Positions 56,594-64,000 of a DNA stretch of 64,000 nt are shown piece by piece (position 1 is the first letter of the stretch; each line of letters begins with the position of its first letter). The stretch lies in NCBI GenBank assembly GCA_022009755.1, contig CP091722.1, positions 1,930,001 to 1,994,000 on the forward strand. The letters run 5' to 3'. Source of the stretch: Oscillospiraceae bacterium. GTDB lineage: Bacteria > Bacillota > Clostridia > Christensenellales > QALW01. The notes beneath the pieces were generated by a model. That model was not told the DNA's origin. It searched no databases and worked only from the letters and a program-made list of their open reading frames with translations. Made by a program: the position numbers and the translations under genes.

Positions 56594-57885
56594 GAACTGT
56601 TGCTTTTATAACGCTGGGCTGCAAGGTAAACCAGAGCGAAACACAGGGAATACAGGAGCGCTTTGAGCAGCAGGGCTTCAAAACCGTGTCCGCAAGGGAA
56701 AAGGCCGATGTATATGTTATAAACACCTGCGCGGTAACCGCAATGAGCGAAAGCAAAAGCCGTCAGATGATATCCCGCGCATACCGTCTGAATCCGCAGG
56801 CCTGCATAGCCGTAACGGGCTGCTATGCCCAAAGGGCAAAGCAGCAGCTGCTGGAAATTCCGGGGGTGTGCATTGTGGCGGGCACAAACCATAAATCCGA
56901 GCTGCCCGATATGTGCATAAGGTATCTTCAGGACAAAAAACGGGAAAGCGCGCTCAGCGAAACGCGGGAGCATACCGCCTTTGAGGATATTCCGCTTTCC
57001 GGGCACGACGGTCATACCCGAGCATACATGAAAATTCAGGACGGCTGCAACAGCTATTGCAGCTATTGCATAATACCCTTTCTGCGCGGGCCCATGCGCT
57101 CACGAAGCCTTGATTCCATAGCCGCCGAGGCACGCCGGCTTTCCGCAGCCGGTTTTCGCGAAATAGTGCTGGGCGGCATACATCTTACGGCATACGGGTG
57201 CGATAACGGCTCCACGCTGGGGCAGGCGGTGCTGGCATCGGCGGTTCCCGGAATACGGCGCGTTAGGCTCGGTTCCCTTGAGCCTATGGGAATAACGGAG
57301 GATTTTCTGGGCGAGGTGGAAAAAACGGAGCAGCTGTGCCCGCACTTTCATCTCTCTCTGCAATCGGGCAGCCAAAGCGTGCTTGCAAGGATGAACAGGC
57401 GCTATACGCCAAAGGAATATGCTTCCGTTGCGGAGGGGCTGCGCCGGCGCTACCCGGACTGCGCCATATCCACCGATGTAATCGTGGGCTTTCCCGGCGA
57501 AACACAGGAGGAATTTGAGCAGACTCTCCGCTTTGTAAAGCAGATGGGCTTTGCGTTTGTGCATGTTTTTGCATATTCCCCGCGCGAGGGCACGGCGGCG
57601 GCTGCGATGCCGGAGCAGATAGCCCCGCAGATAAAAAAAGAGCGGGAGCATATCCTCATGCAGCAATGCGCCCTTGATAAGGAAAAATATCTTTCCGGCT
57701 TTGTGGGCAGGCAGGAGGAGGTGCTTATAGAGCGCGCGGGCAAGGGGGTAAGCCGCGGGCTTACGGCGCGCCATGCCGAGGCGGTAATAAAGGGCGAGCT
57801 TAAGCCGGGAACAATGGCGCGGGCGGCCGTGGAGTCGGTTCGGAACGGGGTGCTGCAATGCACCCTGATAAAGGCGGATATCTGA
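56590..57885 (+). CDS. mtaB: tRNA t6A37 methylthiotransferase (MtaB-type radical SAM)
   Basis: The 431-residue enzyme has the UPF0004 domain (FITLGCKVNQSET, NTCAVTAMSESKSRQ, TGCYAQRA) with three Cys for one cluster, the radical SAM motif CNSYCSYC (about residues 155-162), and a TRAM domain at the end (VGRQEEVLIERAG). The GCKVNQxET pattern and length mark the MtaB/YqeV branch. It adds a methylthio group to t6A37 of tRNAs reading ANN codons. It sits behind rsmE, as in many Clostridia. Confidence 0.93.
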   Translation: MRTVAFITLGCKVNQSETQGIQERFEQQGFKTVSAREKADVYVINTCAVTAMSESKSRQMISRAYRLNPQACIAVTGCYAQRAKQQLLEIPGVCIVAGTNHKSELPDMCIRYLQDKKRESALSETREHTAFEDIPLSGHDGHTRAYMKIQDGCNSYCSYCIIPFLRGPMRSRSLDSIAAEARRLSAAGFREIVLGGIHLTAYGCDNGSTLGQAVLASAVPGIRRVRLGSLEPMGITEDFLGEVEKTEQLCPHFHLSLQSGSQSVLARMNRRYTPKEYASVAEGLRRRYPDCAISTDVIVGFPGETQEEFEQTLRFVKQMGFAFVHVFAYSPREGTAAAAMPEQIAPQIKKEREHILMQQCALDKEKYLSGFVGRQEEVLIERAGKGVSRGLTARHAEAVIKGELKPGTMARAAVESVRNGVLQCTLIKADI

Positions 57886-57935
57886 AAACGCCCGTGGTAC
57901 TGCGTAAAAATTTTAATGGTTGAGTGTTTATTTAT

Positions 57936-58769
57936 ATGCCTTCTGAAAATAACAGGTCGGTAAGACGCACGACGGCGGAAGCCTACCTTGGAAAAACCGT
58001 GAATATTGCAGTTGATCATCCGAAGGGATGCGTGCGTGCATCGGGGGAGCGCACGGTCAGATATCCGATAAACTGCGGTCATGTTCTGACGGAGGAGAAA
58101 ACAGGCAAAAAAACCGAGGTTTATCTGCTGGGCGAGGAGGCTCCGGTAAAAGAGTATACAGGCAGGGTAATCGGCATTGTGTACAGGAACAGCGGCGCCC
58201 GTTACAGGCTGGTTGCGGCGCCGGGAAACACCGTATATACACAAAATGAAATAGCGGAAAGAATCGGCTTTAAGGAAAAGGCGTGCTCGGCGCGCATAGA
58301 GGCACTGTATCAGAAGTCCTGCGGGGCGGTGGTTTTCCGCAAAACGGCGGAGGGCTTTAAGTATCTGTGCCTGCTTCAGTACCGCTCGCATACATACAGT
58401 GTGCCCAAGGGGCATATGGAGGCCTTTGAAACCGAGGAGCAGACGGCAAGGCGGGAAATACGGGAGGAAGCGGGAATAACGGTGGATTTTATCCCGGGCT
58501 TCCGGCAGAGCGCGCAGTATGAAATGCGCGGAGGAAAGCGCAAGACCGTGGTGCTTTTTCTTGCACGGTACATGGGAAATAAGGAAGTATGCCCCCGCGG
58601 CGCGCACGGCGTAAAAAATGAGGTGGAGGATTATACTTGGCTTTGCGCCAAGGCGGCAAAGACGGTGCTGCCCCGATGGTATGCACCCGTGATAGACAGT
58701 GCGGAACGGCTGCTCAGACGCAGATTCGGGCTGCCCTGCGAGGGCGCACCGGGGGAGGAAAACGCATAA
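57936..58769 (+). CDS. Fusion of a pyrophosphatase-like domain and a Nudix hydrolase
   Basis: The 277-residue product (ATG 57936; a GTG at 57924 is an alternative) has two parts. Residues about 17-95 resemble the short inorganic-pyrophosphatase-like domain found in Clostridia: TVNIAVDHPKGC, VRYPINCGHVL, TEVYLLGEEAPVKEYTGRVIGIVYR. Residues about 120-260 form a Nudix domain with the full box GHMEAFETEEQTARREIREEAG, where the Glu pair binds metal; it is preceded by a SCGAVVFR strand. Nudix enzymes split nucleoside diphosphates linked to other groups. The combination suggests a cleavage whose pyrophosphate or phosphate product is bound or used by the first domain. It lies between mtaB and HIT. 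Confidence 0.7.
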   Translation: MPSENNRSVRRTTAEAYLGKTVNIAVDHPKGCVRASGERTVRYPINCGHVLTEEKTGKKTEVYLLGEEAPVKEYTGRVIGIVYRNSGARYRLVAAPGNTVYTQNEIAERIGFKEKACSARIEALYQKSCGAVVFRKTAEGFKYLCLLQYRSHTYSVPKGHMEAFETEEQTARREIREEAGITVDFIPGFRQSAQYEMRGGKRKTVVLFLARYMGNKEVCPRGAHGVKNEVEDYTWLCAKAAKTVLPRWYAPVIDSAERLLRRRFGLPCEGAPGEENA

Positions 58770-58793
58770 AAGCCTTTTTGACGGCGCAAACAG

Positions 58794-58822
58794 GTGACAG
58801 GTGCGCGCAAAGCGTGTATAAT
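58794..58822 (+). promoter_or_regulatory. Promoter of the HIT-family gene
   Basis: GTGACA (58794-58799), 17-base spacer, TATAAT (58817-58822). Confidence 0.6.
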
Positions 58823-58923
58823 ACCGGCAGGATAACACAGCCGACGGCAGGAAAGAAAATGTGCGCCGCAGCGGTGCGGCGGGAAACATAAGCATAAAAC
58901 AGACAGGCAAAAGGAGAGATATT

Positions 58924-59295
58924 ATGGAGGACTGCATTTTCTGCAAAATAATCAAGGGCGAAATACCCTCGAACAAGGTTTTTGAAAACGAATATGTCTA
59001 TGCGTTTCGTGATATAGCGCCCTGCGCCCCGGTGCATGTGCTGGTGGTGCCCAAAAAGCATATAAGCAGCGCCATGCAGCTTACGCAAGAGGATGATGCG
59101 CTGCTTGGCAAAATTTTTGAGGCGGTAAATGAGGTTGCACGCATCTGCGGCGTGGATAAAAGCGGCTACCGCGTGGTTACGAATGTCGGCAGGGACGCCG
59201 GTCAAAGCGTTCTGCATCTGCATTTTCATGTTTTGGGCGGCCGCCCGTTCATGAACGATATGAGCACCCCCAATGCCGGCTGCGAGGAGCACTGA
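58924..59295 (+). CDS. HIT-family (histidine triad) nucleotide-binding protein
   Basis: The 123-residue protein starts MEDCIFCKIIKGEIPSNKV, with the two Cys of a zinc site common in bacterial Hint proteins. The active site is LHLHFHVLGGRPF (His triad, about residues 107-111). It would hydrolyse AMP-lysine-type phosphoramidates. ATG 58924 follows AAGGAGAG. The order mtaB...HIT-rpsU is typical of Clostridia. The usual GGRP ending is retained. Confidence 0.93.
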   Translation: MEDCIFCKIIKGEIPSNKVFENEYVYAFRDIAPCAPVHVLVVPKKHISSAMQLTQEDDALLGKIFEAVNEVARICGVDKSGYRVVTNVGRDAGQSVLHLHFHVLGGRPFMNDMSTPNAGCEEH

Positions 59296-59392
59296 AAGAC
59301 TTAAGCGGCTGCACGGCAAAATGCGGCGTTATTGAGGGTATTCCGAAAATCCGTACATTGAAAAATATGCATAAGAAATATGTGCAACCCTG

Positions 59393-59421
59393 TTGACATG
59401 AGGACAAGATTATTGTATAAT
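59393..59421 (+). promoter_or_regulatory. Promoter of rpsU
   Basis: TTGACA (59393-59398), 17-base spacer, TATAAT (59416-59421): a full consensus. Confidence 0.85.
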
Positions 59422-59482
59422 TACTCAAACGAAAAAATCGGAACAGTTTTTTCCTTTTCCATTGGTTAGCGAGGTGAGTTCG

Positions 59483-59656
59483 ATGTCCGAGATTCGCGTT
59501 GGCGAAAATGAGTCGCTGGAGAATGCTCTCAAGAGATTCAAGCGTAAATGCGCCCGTGCCGGTATTATGGCCGAGGCAAGAAAAAGAGAGCACTATGAGA
59601 AGCCCAGCGTCAAGAGAAAGAAGAAGGCTGAGGCAGCAAGAAAGCGTAAGTATTGA
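59483..59656 (+). CDS. rpsU: 30S ribosomal protein S21
   Basis: The 57-residue protein reads SEIRVGENESLENALKRFKR at the start and ends in RKRKY, all typical of bS21. It joins the 30S platform and helps mRNA binding. GAGGTGAG lies before ATG 59483. It has its own consensus promoter and a tight terminator. Confidence 0.95.
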   Translation: MSEIRVGENESLENALKRFKRKCARAGIMAEARKREHYEKPSVKRKKKAEAARKRKY

Positions 59657-59709
59657 TGCTTCCGGCCCAAACGGCATACGCCGCAGGGCGGGCTTAAGAC
59701 TTTAGCTGT

Positions 59710-59735
59710 AAACCACCGCAAGGTGGTTTTTTCTT
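59710..59735 (+). terminator. Terminator of rpsU
   Basis: AAACCACC (59710-59717) pairs with GGTGGTTT (59722-59729) around GCAA, followed by a T run. Confidence 0.85.
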
Positions 59736-59839
59736 TTTTCTCTGCTGCAAGATAGGGCTCTTTTTTCCGGTTCAAGGCTGCGTTTTTGCAAAAAAAGCGG
59801 GTTATTGGGGCATAACGGGCGTATATCGGGCAAATAAGG

Positions 59840-59868
59840 TTGTGAAAAAGATCGGAATGCGTTATAAT
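59840..59868 (+). promoter_or_regulatory. Promoter of the dnaX-ybaB-recR operon
   Basis: TTGTGA (59840-59845), 17-base spacer, TATAAT (59863-59868). It implies a leader of about 130 bases before dnaX in which I see no other element. Confidence 0.7.
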
Positions 59869-60004
59869 AAACAGGGTTTTGAATAACGGGATTCGGCACA
59901 AACCCGCCATAAGCCCGTGCGGACGGCGCAATATGCAAAGCGCGGCCCAATAGCGGGAATTTTGCGGCAAACGGTTTGAGCCGCTTTGGGAAAGGGAGGC
60001 AGAA

Positions 60005-61624
60005 ATGGCATATAAGGCACTGTATAGGGCTTGCCGCCCTACCTGCTTTGATGAAGTGATAGGGCAGGAAATAACGGTAAAAACGCTCAGGGCGCAGGTA
60101 AGCAGCGGCAGAATAGCGCATGCGTATCTGTTTACCGGGCCGCGAGGCACCGGCAAAACCACCGTTGCCAAGATATTTGCCCGCGCCGTAAACTGCCCTG
60201 AGCCGGTAAACGGGGACGCCTGCGGCAAATGCGAGGTGTGCAGGCAGCTTTCGGCTCCCAATGTTGACATAATCGAGATGGACGCGGCCAGCAACAACGG
60301 CGTGGACGAGGTCCGCTCCATACGCGACAATATAGTTTTTCCGCCGCAGTGCGGAAAATACAAGGTTTATATAATCGACGAGGTGCACATGCTCTCCGGC
60401 GGCGCATTTAATGCGCTGCTGAAAACCTTGGAGGAGCCGCCGGAGCACGCGCTGTTCATTTTGGCCACCACCGAGGTGCACAAGCTGCCCGCCACCATAC
60501 TTTCCCGCTGCCAGCGCTTTAATTTCCGCAATATTTCCACCTCGGACATAGCGGCGCATTTGAGCGATATACTGTCCTCGCGCGGCGTCACTGCCCAAGA
60601 GGAGGCGGTGGAGCTTATTGCCCGCACGGCGGAGGGCGGAATGAGGGACGCGCTTTCCATAGCCGATACCTGCCTTGCCTACTGCGGAGACAATATAACC
60701 TATGAGGATGTTGTAAATGTATTGGGAACGGCGGATTCCGAATTTATTTTCAATGTTGCCGACCGCCTTATAGCAAGGGACAGAAGGGCGCTTATCGCCT
60801 CCGTGGACACCCTGCTCGAGCAGGGACGCGACCCCGGAGTGTTCCTCAAGGACCTTATAGGGCATTTTTCCGATCTTTTGGCCGTTTCCGCCGCGCCGGA
60901 GAGCATCCGCTTTGAAAGCGTAAGCCGGGAAAAGCGGGAAAGGCTGGCGCTTGAGGCAAAGCAGGCCGGCGACGAAATGCTGCTGCGCACGGTGGAGATA
61001 CTTTCTCAGGCCGAGGGGCCGATGCGGGTGGGTACGCGCCCGCGCATTGCGCTGGAGGCGGCCTTTATGAGGGTGTGCGCGCCGGCGCTGGAAAGAGATG
61101 CCGCCGCCTTGACGGACAGAATAAATGTGCTGGAAAAGGAGCTTGCCGCCCTTCAAGCGGGAGGCGCCGTTATAACGCAGGAGCCGCCGCAGCCTGTGCC
61201 GGAGCGTAAGAATACGCCCGTTGCACGGCCGGCGCAGGCGCCGCAAACGCCGCAGCAGAAGGAGACGGACGGCGGCGCGAAGACACCCGCGCAGACGCCG
61301 GGAGGCGATTCCGAGCTGTGGCAGGCGCTGCTGGGGCGCGTGAGAAAGAGCAATCCGCTTGTGTATTCCGCGCTTTCTCAGGCCGTGGGCGGGGTGCTTT
61401 CGGGGGGCAGCTATACCGTTACCTTCCCGGAGGGCAACGATTCCAAAATGAATTTCTGCAAAAAAAAGCAGGAGCTTATAGCTCTTGAGCTTTCTGCGCT
61501 TGTTCAGGGCAAGCCGACGGTGCTGTTCCAAAGCGGAATAAGCACAAAATCGGCCGATGAAGAGCAGGAATTCCGGCAAAAGGCGCTGGATATCTTCGGC
61601 AGCGACGCGGTAAAATTCACATAA
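60005..61624 (+). CDS. dnaX: DNA polymerase III subunit gamma/tau
   Basis: The 539-residue protein has Walker A FTGPRGTGKTT (about residues 43-53), a zinc module CGKCEVC, Walker B IIDEVHML, and SRCQRF (sensor/arginine finger region), then clamp-loader domain III and a C-terminal tau-type region after a Pro/Gln/Thr linker (about residues 395-435). It loads the sliding clamp and links the replication fork. ATG 60005 follows AAAGGGAGG. The order dnaX-ybaB-recR is the classic one. Confidence 0.95.
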   Translation: MAYKALYRACRPTCFDEVIGQEITVKTLRAQVSSGRIAHAYLFTGPRGTGKTTVAKIFARAVNCPEPVNGDACGKCEVCRQLSAPNVDIIEMDAASNNGVDEVRSIRDNIVFPPQCGKYKVYIIDEVHMLSGGAFNALLKTLEEPPEHALFILATTEVHKLPATILSRCQRFNFRNISTSDIAAHLSDILSSRGVTAQEEAVELIARTAEGGMRDALSIADTCLAYCGDNITYEDVVNVLGTADSEFIFNVADRLIARDRRALIASVDTLLEQGRDPGVFLKDLIGHFSDLLAVSAAPESIRFESVSREKRERLALEAKQAGDEMLLRTVEILSQAEGPMRVGTRPRIALEAAFMRVCAPALERDAAALTDRINVLEKELAALQAGGAVITQEPPQPVPERKNTPVARPAQAPQTPQQKETDGGAKTPAQTPGGDSELWQALLGRVRKSNPLVYSALSQAVGGVLSGGSYTVTFPEGNDSKMNFCKKKQELIALELSALVQGKPTVLFQSGISTKSADEEQEFRQKALDIFGSDAVKFT

Positions 61625-61781
61625 ATCCGCGCACAGAGCCGGCATACGGCAAAAATGCACCGGTCAAAACGCCGGAAAAAAACAGGCAAAAACACTGCAA
61701 AAAAACGATTAAAAAAACGATAAAAAAAACACTTAAAATCAAGTAAAAAAACACATTAAAACGAAAAGGAGAAAATCAATT
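61625..61781 (+). other. A-rich spacer between dnaX and ybaB
   Basis: A run of repeated AAAAAACGAT-like words fills 61675-61770. No hairpin terminator or gene was seen. It resembles the A-rich spacer at 25910-26000 and may simply be low-complexity DNA. Confidence 0.4.
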
Positions 61782-62120
61782 ATGGCAAAGGGCGGTTTCG
61801 GAGGCTTCGGCGGAGGAGCAAATATGCAGCAGCTTATGCGTCAGGCGCAGAAGATGCAGCAGGATATGGAAAAGGCACAGCAGGAGCTGGCGGATACACA
61901 GCTTGAGGCCAGCGCGGGCGGCGGAATGGTGATATGCACCGTTACCGGCATGAAGGAGATAGTATCGCTTAAGATCAATCCCGAAATTGTGGATCCCGAG
62001 GATGTGGAGATGCTGGAGGACACCGTGCTTGCCGCGGTGCGCGAGGCTGTTGCCAAGGCCGAGGAGCTTTATAAAAACAAAATGGGCGCCATCGCGGGCG
62101 GCATGGGAGGCCTGTTCTGA
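61782..62120 (+). CDS. ybaB: YbaB/EbfC-family nucleoid-associated protein
   Basis: The 112-residue protein starts with a Gly/Phe-rich MAKGGFGGFGGGAN, then MQQLMRQAQKMQQDMEKAQ helix and the strand-turn region LEASAGGGMVICTVTGMKEI, matching the YbaB fold, with a Gly-rich end. It binds DNA as a dimer. It is encoded just before recR, as in most bacteria. Confidence 0.93.
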   Translation: MAKGGFGGFGGGANMQQLMRQAQKMQQDMEKAQQELADTQLEASAGGGMVICTVTGMKEIVSLKINPEIVDPEDVEMLEDTVLAAVREAVAKAEELYKNKMGAIAGGMGGLF

Positions 62121-62122
62121 GC

Positions 62123-62716
62123 ATGGGCGTATATATCGAGCCTCTTGCGCGGGCGGTAAACGCACTGAGCAAGCTTCCCGGAGTGGGGGGCAAGAGCGCG
62201 CTGCGGCTTGCCTATCATATAATAGATATGGATCCCGCCCAGGTGCGTGAGCTTTGCGAGGCCATCACGGCGGCCAAGGAGGAGATACACTACTGCAGCG
62301 TATGCGGGAATTTCTGTCAGGGCAGGGTGTGCCCGGTGTGCGCCGATACACGGCGCGACCGCTCCGTTATCTGTGTGGTTAGGGACCCGCGCGATGTGAT
62401 GAGCATGGAGCGCATGCATGATTTCAGCGGCGTATACCATGTGCTGCACGGAACCATTTCCCCCATGAACGGCATCGGCCCGGAGGATATACGCATACGG
62501 GAGCTGCTGGCGCGTCTTGACGGCGTGCGCGAGGTGATAATTGCCACCAACCCGGATGTTGAAGGGGATGCCACCGCAATGTATATAGCAAGGCTGATAA
62601 AGCCGCTGGGCATAAAGGTCACGCGAATTGCGCACGGCATACCGATTGGGGGCGACCTTGAATATATAGACGAGGTAACGCTTTCTCGCGCCATGGCGGG
62701 CCGGCGGGAGATGTGA
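62123..62716 (+). CDS. recR: Recombination protein RecR
   Basis: The 197-residue protein has the helix-hairpin-helix LSKLPGVGGKSALRLAYHI, the zinc finger CSVCGNFCQGRVCPVC, and a Toprim domain with ICVVRDPRDVMSMER and ATNPDVEGDATAMYI. It works with RecFO to load RecA at gaps. It begins two bases after the ybaB stop. Full length and motifs are normal. Confidence 0.96.
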   Translation: MGVYIEPLARAVNALSKLPGVGGKSALRLAYHIIDMDPAQVRELCEAITAAKEEIHYCSVCGNFCQGRVCPVCADTRRDRSVICVVRDPRDVMSMERMHDFSGVYHVLHGTISPMNGIGPEDIRIRELLARLDGVREVIIATNPDVEGDATAMYIARLIKPLGIKVTRIAHGIPIGGDLEYIDEVTLSRAMAGRREM

Positions 62717-62718
62717 GC

Positions 62719-62928
62719 ATGATAAAGCCGGGAGTATACAGGCACTTTAAGGGCAAAAGATACCGGGTGCTTTTTGAAGCCGTAAATTCCGAAACCGGGG
62801 AGCGGATGGTGGTATATCTTGCGCTCTACGGTGAGGGCGGGGTGTGGGTGCGCCCCGCCTCCATGTGGGAGGAGCAGGTGGAGGCAGACGGAGTGACGCA
62901 GCCCAGATTTGCCTTTGAAAGCGACTGA
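62719..62928 (+). CDS. DUF1653-family protein
   Basis: The 69-residue protein opens with KPGVYRHFKGKRYRVLF, followed by VVYLALYGEGGVWVRPASMW, the signature of DUF1653. Function is unknown. ATG 62719 is favoured over GTG 62713 because GGGAG lies eight bases upstream. It follows recR directly and may be part of the dnaX operon. Confidence 0.85.
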   Translation: MIKPGVYRHFKGKRYRVLFEAVNSETGERMVVYLALYGEGGVWVRPASMWEEQVEADGVTQPRFAFESD

Positions 62929-62937
62929 AGCGCGAAG

Positions 62938-62962
62938 AATGCGGGCGAAAGCGCGCATTTAT
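62938..62962 (+). terminator. Weak hairpin after DUF1653 gene
   Basis: AATGCG...CGCATT form an imperfect stem with GAAA loop, followed by TATTCC. It may end the dnaX transcript. Confidence 0.35.
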
Positions 62963-63059
62963 TCCTGTTTTACGGGCAAAGCGGCACAATAAAATAAGCA
63001 ATATACAAAAATCAGATATAAATTAAAGCCGCGTTTTACGGCGGCGGAAGGAGAACAGT

Positions 63060-64000
63060 ATGAAAAAGAGCATAATGCAGAAATATGCGCGCCTTGCGGT
63101 GCGTAAGGGCATCAATGTGCAGAAGGGTCAGGGCGTGCAGATAAATGTCGCTCCCGAGCAGTATGAATTTGCACGCATGTGCGTGCGCGAGGCCTATCGC
63201 GCCGGCGCCGCGTGGGTAACGGTGGAATGGAGAGATCAGACAGCGGAAAAATACGCCTTTAAGTATCAGACCGTAAAGCGCCTGAGCACCGTGGAAAAGT
63301 GGAGACAGGAAAAGCTTGCGTATTTGGGCAAGGAGCTGCCGTGCCGTCTGCATATCCTCTCCGAGGATCCCGACGGAATGAAGGGGGTTAATCCCGAAAA
63401 GGTTACAAAGGTAAGAAGAGCGCAGTGGCCGTTTATCGAGCCCTACCGCAAGGCTATTGAAGGGCATCACCAGTGGTGCATAGTGGGCGTGCCCGGTCCG
63501 GAATGGGCAAAGAAGGTGTTCCCGGATATGAAAAAGCAGGCGGCGGTAAACGCGCTGTGGGAGGCCATTTTGACCACTGCGCGCGTGGACGACGATCCCG
63601 AGGCGGCATGGGATAAGCACAATGCCGAATTGCAGAGCCATGCCGACCGCCTTAACGAGCTGCAGCTGGAGAGCCTGCACATACAGAGCGAGCTGGGCAC
63701 CGATCTTACCATAGGCCTTATGGAAAACGGCATATGGATGGGCGGGGGCGAATATACCGACAAGGGAGTGTATTTCAACCCCAATATGCCCACGGAGGAA
63801 GTGTTCACCACCCCCCGCTCCGGCTGCGTTGAGGGCGTTGCGGTGGCAAGCAAGCCGCTGTCCTGCCAAGGCAAGCTTATAGAGAACTTCTCCGTTACCT
63901 TTAAGGACGGCCGCGCCGTGGCGCACAGCGCCGAGGTGGGCGATGAGGCGCTGGAGCAGATAATATCCGCCGACGAAGGCTCCGCTCGCCTGGGCGAGGT
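63060..64000 (+). CDS. M29-family aminopeptidase (AmpS/PepS type), 3' end outside window
   Basis: The frame opens at ATG 63060 (GGAAGGAG upstream) and is still open at the window end, 313 codons later. The start YARLAVRKGINVQKGQGVQINV and, later, ELGTDLTIGLMENGIWMGGG and FNPNMPTEEVFTTPRSGCVEG are typical of thermophilic-type M29 aminopeptidases; the Glu in TEEVFT is a metal ligand. Its C-terminal ligands lie outside. It would release N-terminal residues in the cytoplasm. No signal peptide is visible. The family is normally about 410 residues, so roughly 100 are missing. Confidence 0.9.
   Translation, partial: MKKSIMQKYARLAVRKGINVQKGQGVQINVAPEQYEFARMCVREAYRAGAAWVTVEWRDQTAEKYAFKYQTVKRLSTVEKWRQEKLAYLGKELPCRLHILSEDPDGMKGVNPEKVTKVRRAQWPFIEPYRKAIEGHHQWCIVGVPGPEWAKKVFPDMKKQAAVNALWEAILTTARVDDDPEAAWDKHNAELQSHADRLNELQLESLHIQSELGTDLTIGLMENGIWMGGGEYTDKGVYFNPNMPTEEVFTTPRSGCVEGVAVASKPLSCQGKLIENFSVTFKDGRAVAHSAEVGDEALEQIISADEGSARLGE

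Noticed and set aside
61675..61770. Possible CRISPR or tandem repeat in the A-rich spacer
   Set aside because: The words vary in length and spacing and no true repeat-spacer order exists; it is low-complexity DNA.

Overview
The window reads as a 64 kb piece of a GC-rich (roughly 55-60%) Bacillota genome, most likely class Clostridia. The evidence is T-box leaders on amino-acid genes, a class B sortase, a SipW/TasA-type exported protein, a small Gram-positive-type SRP RNA, the gene orders rsmE-mtaB...HIT-rpsU and dnaX-ybaB-recR, and consensus sigma-A promoters with AGGAGG-type ribosome sites. A genus cannot be named from the sequence alone. No rRNA, tRNA, CRISPR array, integrase or transposase was seen.

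Layout. 1-4150: the 3' end of a phage-type structural module (capsid-like C terminus, small head/tail-type proteins, a propeller-like 480-residue protein, a LysM/coiled-coil protein). 4270-7420: Trp-type T-box leader, a 40-codon leader ORF and a trpXYZ-type ABC importer. 7600-9994: zinc-ribbon DUF2089 protein and a bactofilin-like fusion behind a strong promoter with a very AT-rich upstream tract. 10161-13802: metal homeostasis (ZIP transporter divergent from an ArsR-HMA-P1B ATPase operon). 14015-19130: MATE exporter, tandem class II aldolase, HU, and a SipW-type surface protein preceded by a folded-looking leader RNA. 19235-31510: surface and carbohydrate functions (GH78 rhamnosidase, beta-helix lipoprotein, CE2-type esterase), SRP RNA, a 2Fe-2S/ASKHA protein, a TrxB-like flavoprotein and an EamA transporter. 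31724-34950: CCA-adding enzyme plus two lipid genes (UgtP/MGDG-synthase-like and PlsY-like). 35205-37840: membrane XRE regulator, a mini-hairpin repeat, and an AT-rich hipBA toxin-antitoxin island. 38097-44261: lolD/FtsX-type ABC exporter, then a Cys-type T-box with cysE-cysS. 44601-51958: GT2 glycosyltransferase, class B sortase, VanY-like carboxypeptidase, pyrophosphatase and a P-type ATPase. 52098-64000: RNA/ribosome and replication-repair housekeeping (secG, rnr, smpB, rsmE, mtaB, a pyrophosphatase-like/Nudix fusion, HIT, rpsU, dnaX, ybaB, recR, DUF1653) and a truncated M29 aminopeptidase.

A dominant technical feature is about 23 single-base frame breaks spread over some 16 otherwise intact genes, including normally essential ones (ppa, cysE, rnr, smpB). 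Most lie at short homopolymers and most look like one missing base. I treat them as base-calling or assembly errors, give each affected gene as one feature, and state where the frame changes.

The strongest candidates for new biology are the three-way-junction leader RNA before the SipW-type gene, the pyrophosphatase-like/Nudix fusion, RNase R with a basic tail of about 260 residues whose coding end overlaps smpB, the short Trp-containing leader ORF coupled to trpX, the SH3-tailed class B sortase, and the bactofilin-like fusion.
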